A DNA stretch of 10,783 nucleotides. It comes from a bacterium (lineage in GTDB: Bacteria > Chloroflexota > Dormibacteria > UBA8260 > Bog-877). A program made the position numbers and the translations under genes. This document shows positions 1-5,731 of the stretch, piece by piece (the stretch's first letter is position 1; each line of letters opens with the position of its first letter). Below the pieces are notes generated by a model. It worked only from the letters and a program-made list of their open reading frames with translations. It did not search any database and was not told the DNA's origin. The DNA is taken from positions 1-10,783 of the forward strand of contig JAKAVU010000070.1 of assembly GCA_021817185.1 (NCBI GenBank), written 5' to 3'.

Positions 1-119
1 CCCCTCCTTAACTAAACGGTATTGGGTCTAGCCGGGCGTGGATCGGCCGTCGACCAGCCAGGGTTTGGAAGCTGAGTATGCGGAGTCCGCTCCAATGCCC
101 TGGGAGGTTGTGCTGCCGA

Positions 120-518
120 TCACACCGCCAGCTCCACCGCGCAGGGAAGCCCTGGCGCCCGGGACAGCCGAACGTCAGCAGTCAGAAGCGGAACCGACAG
201 CGCCTGCGCCAGGGCCACGTAGAGGGAGTCGTAGAAGCTCAGATTGTCACGCAGGGCCCAGGCGGCCCGGGCAAGGCTCGGGGTCATCTCATACCGGTGG
301 TCGATCAGAGGGGCGGCCGACAGCAGAAGGGCTTCGGCGACTGCCGGGGTTAGCTCGCCTCGAAGCGTGCGCCCGCGCAAAACGCTGCCGATCTCAACAT
401 CGAGGAGGTGGGGGGCATGGCAGGTCTCCCCGGCCAGCCGCAACCGAAGCGAGCGGTGGGTCGGCGAGCGTCCCAGGACGCCCAGCGCCAGCGCGGAGGC
501 GTCTACCACTATCGCCAT
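120..518 (-). CDS. vapC: VapC-type PIN-domain ribonuclease toxin
   Basis: This 132-residue protein has the size and layout of a VapC/FitB toxin, a Mg2+-dependent endoribonuclease that cleaves RNA (in studied members often tRNA or rRNA) when not bound by its antitoxin. The acidic PIN-domain residues are visible: Asp6 in the opening VVDASAL strand, Glu42 in LLDVEIGSVLRG, Asp97 in SFYDSLYVALA and Asp115 in LLTADVRLS. The catalytic set therefore looks intact and the gene is probably functional. The ATG at 518 lies 14 nt after the vapB stop. A GAGG ribosome site overlaps that stop codon, so translation is probably coupled to vapB. The 119 bp beyond the stop, to the window edge, show no gene and no convincing terminator. 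The family is certain from the motifs; the RNA target cannot be read from sequence. Confidence 0.93.
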   Translation of the reverse strand: MAIVVDASALALGVLGRSPTHRSLRLRLAGETCHAPHLLDVEIGSVLRGRTLRGELTPAVAEALLLSAAPLIDHRYEMTPSLARAAWALRDNLSFYDSLYVALAQALSVPLLTADVRLSRAPGLPCAVELAV

Positions 519-532
519 GGAGCGGCCTAGCC

Positions 533-769
533 TCAGCGGCGCTCAGCGCCGATGTCGGCCAGCACCGAATCCGCGGTTGGCTCTTCCCCTTGGACGCGCT
601 GAAGTACGGCCTCTATCCTCGCCAGCGCCTCCGCCTTGGTCGGCCGGACCGCCAGGTCGATGATCTCCTGGCGGAGGTATGTCTGCAGGGACCGTCCCTC
701 CCGGCGGGCCCGACGACGAAGCACCTCATACGATTCCTCGGGAATGTCACGAATCTGGATCGTGGCCAT
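533..769 (-). CDS. vapB: VapB/FitA-like ribbon-helix-helix antitoxin
   Basis: This 78-residue protein begins MATIQIRDIPEESYEVLRRR, the signature of FitA/VapB-type ribbon-helix-helix antitoxins. The first strand (residues 2-8) makes the DNA-contacting beta ribbon, and two helices (about 11-23 and 27-40) follow. The C-terminal part (about 45-78) would wrap around the VapC active site. The family neutralises the toxin and represses its own operon. I chose the ATG at 769 because the domain starts exactly there; an in-frame ATG at 799 would add ten residues that resemble nothing in the family and would run through the operator palindromes. No Shine-Dalgarno sequence precedes 769, and a possible -10 box ends 7 nt upstream, so the mRNA may be leaderless. 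The gene lies immediately upstream of vapC on the same strand. Confidence 0.9.
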   Translation of the reverse strand: MATIQIRDIPEESYEVLRRRARREGRSLQTYLRQEIIDLAVRPTKAEALARIEAVLQRVQGEEPTADSVLADIGAERR

Positions 770-770
770 G

Positions 771-796
771 GCGCTAATATAGCGCAACAGCGCTAT
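771..796. promoter_or_regulatory. Putative vapBC autoregulatory operator (three alternating half-sites)
   Basis: Three copies of a GCGCTA/TAGCGC half-site alternate in orientation directly in front of vapB: GCGCTA at 771-776, ATAGCGC at 779-785 and GCGCTAT at 790-796. The last two form a perfect 7-bp inverted repeat with a 4-nt spacer. The first two form a 6-bp repeat (771-776 and 780-785) with a 3-nt spacer. Ribbon-helix-helix antitoxins bind such repeats as dimers, and VapBC complexes repress their own promoters, so this is the expected place and form for the operator. Binding itself is inferred. Confidence 0.6.
776..781 (-). promoter_or_regulatory. Possible vapBC -10 box
   Basis: On the minus strand this reads TATATT, four of six matches to TATAAT, and it lies inside the operator palindromes. 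A transcript starting about 7 nt downstream would begin at or very close to the vapB ATG (769), giving a leaderless mRNA, which fits the missing Shine-Dalgarno site. No good -35 element is seen at 16-18 bp. Confidence 0.35.
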
Positions 797-804
797 CACT
801 GCTG

Positions 805-822
805 CGCTGGTGCGCTCCAGCG
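805..822. repeat. 6-bp inverted repeat between tatC and vapB
   Basis: CGCTGG at 805-810 and CCAGCG at 817-822 are perfect reverse complements around a 6-nt spacer. The element lies 53 bp beyond the tatC stop and 36 bp before the vapB start. It could be a weak hairpin at the end of the tat transcript (there is no T-run after it in the minus-strand direction) or an extra site for the antitoxin. The sequence does not decide between these. Confidence 0.35.
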
Positions 823-874
823 AGCGACGATCTCCAGAGAGGCTGGGCCGCTGGGAAGGTACTGACGCACGCCC

Positions 875-1672
875 CTAGCGGCGCATGGCGTGACGGATCA
901 CCAGGATGCTGCTCTCATACAGGATGATGAGGGCGACCGAAAGGAAGGTGGGGGTGAAGGGATCCGCCCCGGGGGTTATCACCAGGGCGACGGCCACGAT
1001 TGAGAAGTAGGCGATCTTGCGCCAGTGGCGCAGCTTGCGACTGTCCACAATCCGCAAAGCCCCCAACAGGCACAGCACCACCGGCATTTCGAAGGCGACC
1101 CCGAAGACCACGATCACCAGCGCGAAGAAGCTGAGGTAGGACCCCAGGTCCGGCAGGTAGACGGCGTCGTTGCCCAAGAAGGTGGCCAGAAAGTTGAGCC
1201 CGACCGGCATGACGAAGTACGCAAAGGTGGCGCCCAGGCCAAAGCACAGCAAGGTGCCGGCGATGAACGGGCCGAAGAGGCGGCGCTCGTGGCGGGTCAG
1301 GCCCGGGGCTATGAAGGTCCACACCTGCCAAGCGATAACCGGCAGCGAGATGACGATTCCGGCGGCCGCCGCCACCTTGAAGGGGATTGAAAGCCCTTCC
1401 AACGGGCTGGTGACGATGATCTTGTTGCCGAAGGGGGATCCTGAGCGGTGGCTGAGCGCCAGGGCCAGGGGATGCTCCAGGATCTGGATCAGGGCGTGGT
1501 TGAAGGCGAACGCCAGGGCGCTGGCCCCGACCCAGGCGATCAGGCAGATGATCACCACCCGGCGCAGATCCTCCAGGTGCTCCACCAGCGTCAGGGCCTG
1601 TGGCTCCTCGGCCGGGTCGCCACCGAAGTGGCGGCCCGGCGCTAGGGGAGCCTGGAGGGGTTGCGTGGCCAT
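875..1672 (-). CDS. tatC: Sec-independent protein translocase subunit TatC
   Basis: TatC is the multi-spanning membrane receptor of the twin-arginine translocase. It binds the RR signal peptide of folded substrates and recruits TatA. The 265-residue product shows about six hydrophobic spans (roughly 37-58, 98-118, 134-156, 178-200, 218-233, 240-256). The family motifs are EHLEDLRRV (31-39), FIAPGLTRHERR (120-131), the conserved glutamate in FGVAFEMPVV (Glu195), and ITPGADPFT near the last helices with LYE at 251-253. I placed the start at the ATG at 1672, 16 nt after the tatA stop. An in-frame ATG at 1738 would overlap tatA and add a proline-rich tail not typical of TatC. The upstream GGAT sequence is only a weak ribosome site. 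The gene is the last of the sigma-to-tat run. No TatB is present, as is common in organisms with a minimal TatAC system. Confidence 0.95.
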   Translation of the reverse strand: MATQPLQAPLAPGRHFGGDPAEEPQALTLVEHLEDLRRVVIICLIAWVGASALAFAFNHALIQILEHPLALALSHRSGSPFGNKIIVTSPLEGLSIPFKVAAAAGIVISLPVIAWQVWTFIAPGLTRHERRLFGPFIAGTLLCFGLGATFAYFVMPVGLNFLATFLGNDAVYLPDLGSYLSFFALVIVVFGVAFEMPVVLCLLGALRIVDSRKLRHWRKIAYFSIVAVALVITPGADPFTPTFLSVALIILYESSILVIRHAMRR

Positions 1673-1688
1673 GCCTATCCGGGCCCGG

Positions 1689-1979
1689 TCAGTTAGCCTG
1701 ACTCGGGTCGGTGGTGGGGGTTGCCACCGGGGCTGCACCGTTGGCCGACGACGCCACCGGGGTCATCTCCGGGGTGACCGCGGGATTCAAAGAGATGGCG
1801 CTCTTCAATTCCGCGCTGGTGGAGTTGAAGCCGCTGGCCGCTTGGCTGGAAGCGTGCTTGAACTCCTGGATGGCGCGACCAACCCCCTGCCCCAGCTCCG
1901 GAAGACGCTTGGGACCGAAGACGACCAATGCCAGCAGGATTACCAGACCGAGCAGCACTATGTGCGAGGGTGCGAGCAT
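1689..1979 (-). CDS. tatA: Twin-arginine translocase pore subunit TatA
   Basis: This 96-residue protein has the classic TatA plan: a short N-terminal membrane helix (about residues 5-21), the hinge FGPKRLPELG (21-30), an amphipathic helix (about 27-45, GQGVGRAIQEFKHA) and a polar, Ala/Pro/Thr-rich tail that is probably disordered. TatA polymerises around the TatC-substrate complex to pass folded proteins across the membrane. The start at 1979 is well set: AAGGAG lies 6 nt upstream (1986-1991), inside the end of the preceding gene. A longer reading frame upstream is only the antisense or overlapping frame of that gene. tatC follows after 16 nt. With no separate tatB visible, this protein may serve both TatA and TatB roles; that part is inference. 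Confidence 0.95.
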   Translation of the reverse strand: MLAPSHIVLLGLVILLALVVFGPKRLPELGQGVGRAIQEFKHASSQAASGFNSTSAELKSAISLNPAVTPEMTPVASSANGAAPVATPTTDPSQAN

Positions 1980-1980
1980 C

Positions 1981-2373
1981 TCAGACTCCTTGTGTGAACG
2001 CGACGACGGTTGACTCGTGCCCGGGGCCCGCCGCCCCGGCGAGATTGTGGTCGAGGGCATGGCCGGGCCAGGTCACGGTCGCTACCGACCCCTCCTGGAC
2101 CTCGGCGGTGGCAACGATCTGGTCCGCCTGCCCCCAAAGCAGGTAGCGACCCGCGGGAAGCCGGGGGAACACCGCCGCAAACACGGTCTTGCGGGGGAGT
2201 GATCGCATCAGCACAAAGACGTGTCGGCGCTGGGTGGGAGCCGCCTCCCGGCTGATCTCCAGCTCCTCACCGAGCATGGACGGCTCGGCCAGGATGATGA
2301 GGGCACCGTGCCCCGGCCCGATGTCGACCATGACGCCCTCGGTCGGGCGCCGGACGCAATCTAGCTCACTCAC
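1981..2373 (-). CDS. Small protein of unknown function upstream of tatA
   Basis: I do not recognise an assigned function. The 130-residue protein has no signal peptide or membrane span. Its core (about 16-103) looks like alternating beta strands: GALIILAEPSMLGEELEIS (23-41), RRHVFVLMR (49-57), TVFAAVFPRLPAGRYLLWG (63-81) and a last strand ending VATVTW (97-102). The pattern 'FAAVFPxLPxGxYxLWG' resembles small actinobacterial proteins that databases sometimes label phospholipase without experimental support, and a carbohydrate-binding or transthyretin-like beta fold is possible. The tail after 103 is Gly/Ala/His-rich. I favour the GTG at 2373 (GAGG 9 nt upstream); the ATG at 2331 would give a 116-residue version. 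The stop lies 1 nt before the tatA start, so the gene is clearly cotranscribed and probably translationally coupled with tatA. A role in Tat export or as a regulon product is possible but unproven. Confidence 0.65.
   Translation of the reverse strand: MSELDCVRRPTEGVMVDIGPGHGALIILAEPSMLGEELEISREAAPTQRRHVFVLMRSLPRKTVFAAVFPRLPAGRYLLWGQADQIVATAEVQEGSVATVTWPGHALDHNLAGAAGPGHESTVVAFTQGV
1986..1991 (-). promoter_or_regulatory. Strong Shine-Dalgarno site of tatA
   Basis: The minus strand reads AAGGAG, 6 nt before the tatA ATG and within the last codons of the upstream gene. It fixes the tatA start at 1979 and implies that ribosomes finishing the upstream gene can reinitiate on tatA. Confidence 0.8.
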
Positions 2374-2456
2374 TGCTGCATGCCTCAAATTCCGCTTCTC
2401 GTCCGGCTGACCATGTCTGCAAGCGGATACGCACCGCAGCGGCCGTTGGATCACAT

Positions 2457-2476
2457 CCGCCCGTCGGACCGGGCGG
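2457..2476. terminator. GC-rich hairpin between the anti-sigma gene and the tat genes
   Basis: CCGCCCG (2457-2463) and CGGGCGG (2470-2476) pair perfectly, giving a 7-bp all-G/C stem with a 6-nt loop. The hairpin starts 6 nt beyond the anti-sigma stop codon. No T-run follows in the minus-strand direction. It could be a U-less or partial terminator that lowers downstream expression, or an mRNA processing or stability element separating the regulator genes from the tat genes. Confidence 0.45.
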
Positions 2477-2482
2477 CGGCGC

Positions 2483-3268
2483 TCAGGCGAGTGTGGCTTC
2501 CATCAGCACCGGGCCCCGGGGCACGGTGTCGTGGGGAGCTGGCTCCCTGGTGATCGCGATCTTGGAGAAGCCCCGGGGTGAGCGCGGCATGCGGTACGCG
2601 CCCGGCCTGGTCATGTCACCCACCGCCACCGCCTTGAGACGCCCGTTCTGGAGCGCCATGTACCAGAGGGTGTAGGCCTGGTCGGAGTGCAGAGCGGGAA
2701 CCCCGGAGAGCAGCAGATAGGTCGCGCCGGTCGCCTGATCAGTCACCAAGGCGGCCTTGGCCGCGGTGTCGCTGGTCGGGCTCAGGGGCACCACCTGGGC
2801 CTGACCGCTGGCGATCAGGCGGTCCACCGGGTTCAGCGCAGTGGCAGCCAAGGTTCCGTTGGAAGTCGCCCCCGGAGCCGAGAAGTGCTCGCTCAGCCCC
2901 CAGCCTCCTGCGGCCAACATCAGCATGGCGGCCACCGCCGCCACGCCCCAGGCCGCTCTGGGTCTCGCCCACCAGGCGCGGACAGGCTCCGCCGGAGCCG
3001 CGACCGGCTCCAGCTTCGGCCGCTGAATCTCGCGCATGATTCGCTCCCTGAGCTGAGCGGGCGGAGCTACCGGCTCGACCACTTCCCCAATCGACATGGC
3101 GGTGGCGCGCAGTTCCTCGGCCTCCTCGCGGCAGGCTGGACAGGACTCCAGATGGGACCTCACCTCTATCTCCTGGCCCTGGTCCAGGGAATCGAGCACG
3201 AAGGCGCCCAGCAGATCCTGGGTCTGATCGCAGGTCAAGCGGGTCTCTCCAACGGTGTGCTTGCTCAT
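2483..3268 (-). CDS. rskA: Membrane-anchored zinc-binding anti-sigma factor with RskA domain
   Basis: This 261-residue protein is an anti-sigma factor that would hold the adjacent ECF sigma factor at the membrane. The cytoplasmic N-terminus carries a zinc-binding anti-sigma (ZAS) motif, HLESCPACRE (His39, Cys43, Cys46), with Cys13 as a probable fourth ligand. A single membrane span follows (about 105-123, AWGVAAVAAMLMLAAGGWG). The extracytoplasmic part (about 140-261) matches the RskA domain: YTLWYMALQNGRLKAVAVGDM (200-219) and KIAITREPAPHDTVPRGPVL near the end. In RskA-type systems, proteolysis of the outer and membrane parts frees the sigma factor. The ATG at 3268 overlaps the sigma-factor stop as ATGA, so the pair is coupled. 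The inducing signal is unknown. The symbol is used by domain similarity only. Confidence 0.9.
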   Translation of the reverse strand: MSKHTVGETRLTCDQTQDLLGAFVLDSLDQGQEIEVRSHLESCPACREEAEELRATAMSIGEVVEPVAPPAQLRERIMREIQRPKLEPVAAPAEPVRAWWARPRAAWGVAAVAAMLMLAAGGWGLSEHFSAPGATSNGTLAATALNPVDRLIASGQAQVVPLSPTSDTAAKAALVTDQATGATYLLLSGVPALHSDQAYTLWYMALQNGRLKAVAVGDMTRPGAYRMPRSPRGFSKIAITREPAPHDTVPRGPVLMEATLA

Positions 3269-3873
3269 AGCTCGGGCGCCTCGGCCGCCACGCTGTCCGC
3301 CAGCAGCCGGCGGAGGCGCTCAAGTGCGAGGCGGGTCCGGCTCTTGACGGTGCCCACCGCGATCCCGGTGCGCTCCGCTATCTCAGCCTGTGACATGCCC
3401 CCAAAATAGGCCCACTCCAGGATCTGACGCTGCTCCGGGGACAACTCGGTCAGCGCCCGCCGGACCGCGTCCGCACGCATTCCTTCCGCGGCCAGCCGCC
3501 AGGTGTCGCTCACCGCGACCAACTCTGCCCCGTCATCGAGGGCACTGTCGCGCTCCTTGGCCGTCACCCGACGCAACCTGTCGATGGCGCGGCTGCGGAC
3601 CATGGTCAACAGCCAGGTGCGCACGCTGGCCCGATCAGGGGCGTAGGCGGCGGCCCGCTTCCACAAGGACACGAAGGCGTCCTGCACCACCTCCTCGGCA
3701 GCGGCATGGTCGCGCAGCATCCTCAGGGCGAGCCCGTAGGCGACCCCGGCGTGGCGGTCATAGAGAGCTCCCAGCGCCGACTCGTCCTGGGCGCGCAACC
3801 GCCACATGAGCTGGGCATCGGTGTCGCCGCCCGACAACCCCACGCCGCTGAAGGCGACTGACTCCACCATCAT
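3265..3873 (-). CDS. sigK: ECF-family RNA polymerase sigma factor (SigK-like)
   Basis: This 202-residue protein has only the two domains of ECF sigma factors. Sigma2 (about 24-105) includes AEEVVQDAFVSLWKRA (59-74), which forms the core-polymerase and -10 interface, and RTWLLTMVRSRAIDRLRR (85-102). Sigma4 (about 136-192) includes the -35-binding helix-turn-helix SQAEIAERTGIAVGTVKSRT (161-180). Pairing with an RskA-type anti-sigma factor points to the SigK/ECF19-like group. I prefer the ATG at 3873, which has GGAG 5 nt upstream (3879-3882). An in-frame ATG at 3936 would add 21 residues, but its purine-rich site directly abuts the start. The gene is first in a leftward run through anti-sigma, the small protein and tatAC, and probably activates its own promoter as most ECF factors do. 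The symbol reflects similarity, not demonstrated orthology. Confidence 0.92.
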   Translation of the reverse strand: MMVESVAFSGVGLSGGDTDAQLMWRLRAQDESALGALYDRHAGVAYGLALRMLRDHAAAEEVVQDAFVSLWKRAAAYAPDRASVRTWLLTMVRSRAIDRLRRVTAKERDSALDDGAELVAVSDTWRLAAEGMRADAVRRALTELSPEQRQILEWAYFGGMSQAEIAERTGIAVGTVKSRTRLALERLRRLLADSVAAEAPEL

Positions 3874-4010
3874 CTGTTCTCCAGCTACTTCGGGCGGCGC
3901 ACCCGGCTGGATCACATGTTCAGACTCCAGAACCATCTCCCATGAACCTGAGTCCTCACAATACGCCCTCCCATCTGATCTCCTGCAGCCGCGCTCCTGG
4001 GGGTGAGGGG

Positions 4011-4031
4011 CGCCGCCTCGCCATGGCGGCG
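4011..4031. repeat. 7-bp GC hairpin upstream of the sigma gene
   Basis: CGCCGCC (4011-4017) pairs with GGCGGCG (4025-4031) around a 7-nt loop. It lies 75-158 bp upstream of the two candidate sigma starts. Simple CG-rich sequence can form such stems by chance, so a role as leader structure or protein site is only a possibility. Confidence 0.3.
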
Positions 4032-4413
4032 GCTCCGCCCGCCCAGGTCAGCTCCGGCGGTGGATCATCTCGCCAGCGCTCGGTGAGAGTACTTGCTCCC
4101 CTGCCATCCTGCCCAAAGCGGTGGTCGGCACCACCTCACTAACGGCAACGGCCACTCCGTCTGCCGAGCCGGTCGGACCAGTAGAGTGGCGCCAGCCGGA
4201 GATCCGACTTTCGGGCGGCGACTGAAGCGAGGAGTAGAAGTAGTCGTCACTGGTGCTGTGGCCGGCCCGCTCCAAATCCAGGATGGGCGGCACCGCAGTC
4301 CGGCTCCCCCACCATCACCTCAACCCCTTCGCTTCGCGGCCGGTCCGAGCTGGAGTCTTTGCCGGGCTGCCCTCGGGTGTGAGGCCCACGTGGTCCGTCC
4401 GATCTGGCCGAGG

Positions 4414-4445
4414 AGGGTCAGATCTCGGCGAGCGAAGCTGACCCT
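4414..4445. promoter_or_regulatory. 8-bp perfect inverted repeat in front of the MFS gene
   Basis: AGGGTCAG (4414-4421) and CTGACCCT (4438-4445) are perfect reverse complements with a 16-nt centre. The repeat ends 18 bp before the MFS ATG. Position and spacing fit either an operator for a dimeric regulator (one full turn or more between half-sites) or a leader hairpin. No regulator gene is adjacent on the plus strand, so the binding protein is unknown. Confidence 0.4.
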
Positions 4446-4463
4446 GCCCCAGAATCACCAAGC

Positions 4464-5690
4464 ATGGTTGAGCGCGAGCCCGACGAGGATGCGACCGGAT
4501 CTGGGGGAGCGGGAGCGGGAAGCCGCGATCTCTGGTCGACGGTGACCGCCGTCACCTCGATCACGCTACCCACCTTTCTGGTGGGAACTCTGGCGGTCCA
4601 GCTTCGTCACAGTCTCCACTTCGGCCCCGCCGAGCTGGGGGTGGTGGTCGGCTGCAGCTACGTCGGCAGCACCGTCTTCGCGATCCCCTCGGGCCGGCTC
4701 GCTGAAGAGTTCAGCGGCCTGCGGATGCTGCGCTATGCGACCGCCGTCAGCGGGCTGGTGATGCTCCTGATCGCGGCAGCGGTCCACGCCTGGCCCGAGC
4801 TGGCGGCAGCCCTGGTGCTGGCCGGAGCCGCCAGCTCCGGAGGCCAGGTGGCTGCCAACCTCTTTCTCGCTCGGCGCATCGATTCTCGCCGCCAGGGCCT
4901 CGCGTTCGGGATCAAGCAGGCCTCGGTGCCACTGGCGTTCCTGCTCGGCGGACTGGCGGTTCCCGCGGTGGCTCTCACCGTGGGCTGGCGCTGGGCATTC
5001 GTGGGAGCGGCCTGTCTGGCGGCGGTGGGAATCCTGGCCCTGCCCCACCCCCGGCTGTCAATGGCGGCTCAGCGCCACCGCGCCGCCCTCAGCCGCCGTC
5101 ACGAACCCACCCTGCCGCTGGCCGCCCTCGCGGTCGGCTTCGGACTCACCTTGACCGCCTGCTCATCCCTGGGAGCGTTCCTGGTCAGCTCCGCGGTGGC
5201 CGACGGCCTGAGCCCGGCGGAGGCCGGCCTGCTCGCAGCTCTGGCCAGTGCGAGCGCGGTGGTGGTCAGGGTTTCGGTCGGGCATCTTGCCGACCGCAGA
5301 GGCGGCCGCCATCTGGCCTTCGTCATCACCATGATGCTGGCCGGCGCCGCCGGATTCTGCCTGCTGGCCCTGGGCGCGGAGCTGGCCTGGCCCCTCCTCT
5401 TCATCCCCGGGGCGGTGGTCGCCTTCGGGATCGGCTGGGGGTGGAACGGGCTGTTCAATTTCGCGGTGGTCCACACCCACCCCCTGAGCCCGGCGCGCGC
5501 CAGCGGGATCACCCAGACCGGCGGGCGCCTGGGGAGTGTGGTCGGCCCACTGGGCTTTGGCGTCCTGGTCAGTCACGTGGGCTATCCCGCAGCCTGGGCT
5601 GTGGCCTGCGGGGAGATGCTGCTGGGAGCGGCCACCATGGTGGCCGCGCGCGCACTCCTGGCCCGCCGCATCCTGGCGGACGCGAGGTAG
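4464..5690 (+). CDS. Major facilitator superfamily transporter
   Basis: This 408-residue protein has about twelve hydrophobic spans in two halves joined by a basic loop (about 196-215, RHRAALSRRH). It carries MFS motif-A-like loops after TM2 (GRLAEEFSGLR, 77-87) and in the second half (GHLADRRGGR, 273-282). Gly/Pro-rich helices GIKQASVPLAFLLGG (149-163) and GITQTGGRLGSVVGPLGFG (348-366) are typical of the superfamily. It would be a proton- or solute-coupled permease of the inner membrane. The substrate cannot be read from sequence; the nearest recognisable type is the sugar/drug exporter-like group. A short Gly/acidic N-terminal tail (1-20) precedes TM1. No Shine-Dalgarno sequence precedes the ATG, and a CAGAAT box ends 8 nt upstream, so a leaderless start is possible. 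The first esterase gene begins 41 bp downstream on the same strand, so one transcript is likely and the cargo may be the product of the neighbouring ligases. Confidence 0.88.
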   Translation: MVEREPDEDATGSGGAGAGSRDLWSTVTAVTSITLPTFLVGTLAVQLRHSLHFGPAELGVVVGCSYVGSTVFAIPSGRLAEEFSGLRMLRYATAVSGLVMLLIAAAVHAWPELAAALVLAGAASSGGQVAANLFLARRIDSRRQGLAFGIKQASVPLAFLLGGLAVPAVALTVGWRWAFVGAACLAAVGILALPHPRLSMAAQRHRAALSRRHEPTLPLAALAVGFGLTLTACSSLGAFLVSSAVADGLSPAEAGLLAALASASAVVVRVSVGHLADRRGGRHLAFVITMMLAGAAGFCLLALGAELAWPLLFIPGAVVAFGIGWGWNGLFNFAVVHTHPLSPARASGITQTGGRLGSVVGPLGFGVLVSHVGYPAAWAVACGEMLLGAATMVAARALLARRILADAR

Positions 5691-5731
5691 GGACAGCCGT
5701 CCGCCTCACCAAGACCGGGTAAGGTCGCAGC

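Larger units (their letters stand above)
3874..4463. other. Divergent intergenic region between sigma operon and MFS gene
   Basis: These 590 bp separate the leftward sigma operon from the rightward MFS gene and hold no convincing gene. A weak TATTGT (-10-like, minus strand, 3958-3963) could serve the sigma gene if it starts at 3873, but no clear -35 or ECF motif is seen. A minus-strand frame at 4048-4293 (GTG start, 81 codons) has a partly G/C-biased third position but resembles no protein family I know and was not called. Two inverted repeats are listed separately. No tRNA, riboswitch or CRISPR structure was recognised. Confidence 0.6.

Noticed and set aside
1..119. Left-edge stretch checked for a terminator, tRNA or partial gene
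   Set aside because: Only a short GCGGA/TCCGC repeat near 80-90 is visible. There is no stable stem with a T-run, no tRNA arm pattern and no coding signal.
38..865. 275-codon plus-strand open frame
   Set aside because: It runs antisense across vapC and vapB, whose family motifs are clear. The translation is Arg/Ser/Gly/Pro-rich without domain signs, as expected for an antisense frame in GC-rich DNA.
1170..1997. Plus-strand open frame opposite tatA/tatC
   Set aside because: It is the antisense shadow of two certain tat genes and its product is low-complexity basic sequence.
4120..4180. T-box-like sequence on the minus strand (GAGGTGGTGCC)
   Set aside because: It only partly matches the T-box antiterminator core, lacks recognisable stem I features, and the downstream gene would be a sigma factor, not an aminoacyl-tRNA synthetase or amino-acid gene.
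4048..4293. 81-codon minus-strand frame in the divergent intergenic region
   Set aside because: It has a GTG start with a purine-rich site 10 nt upstream and partly GC-biased third positions, but no family resemblance, and the bias fades in the second half. It is too weak to call as a gene.
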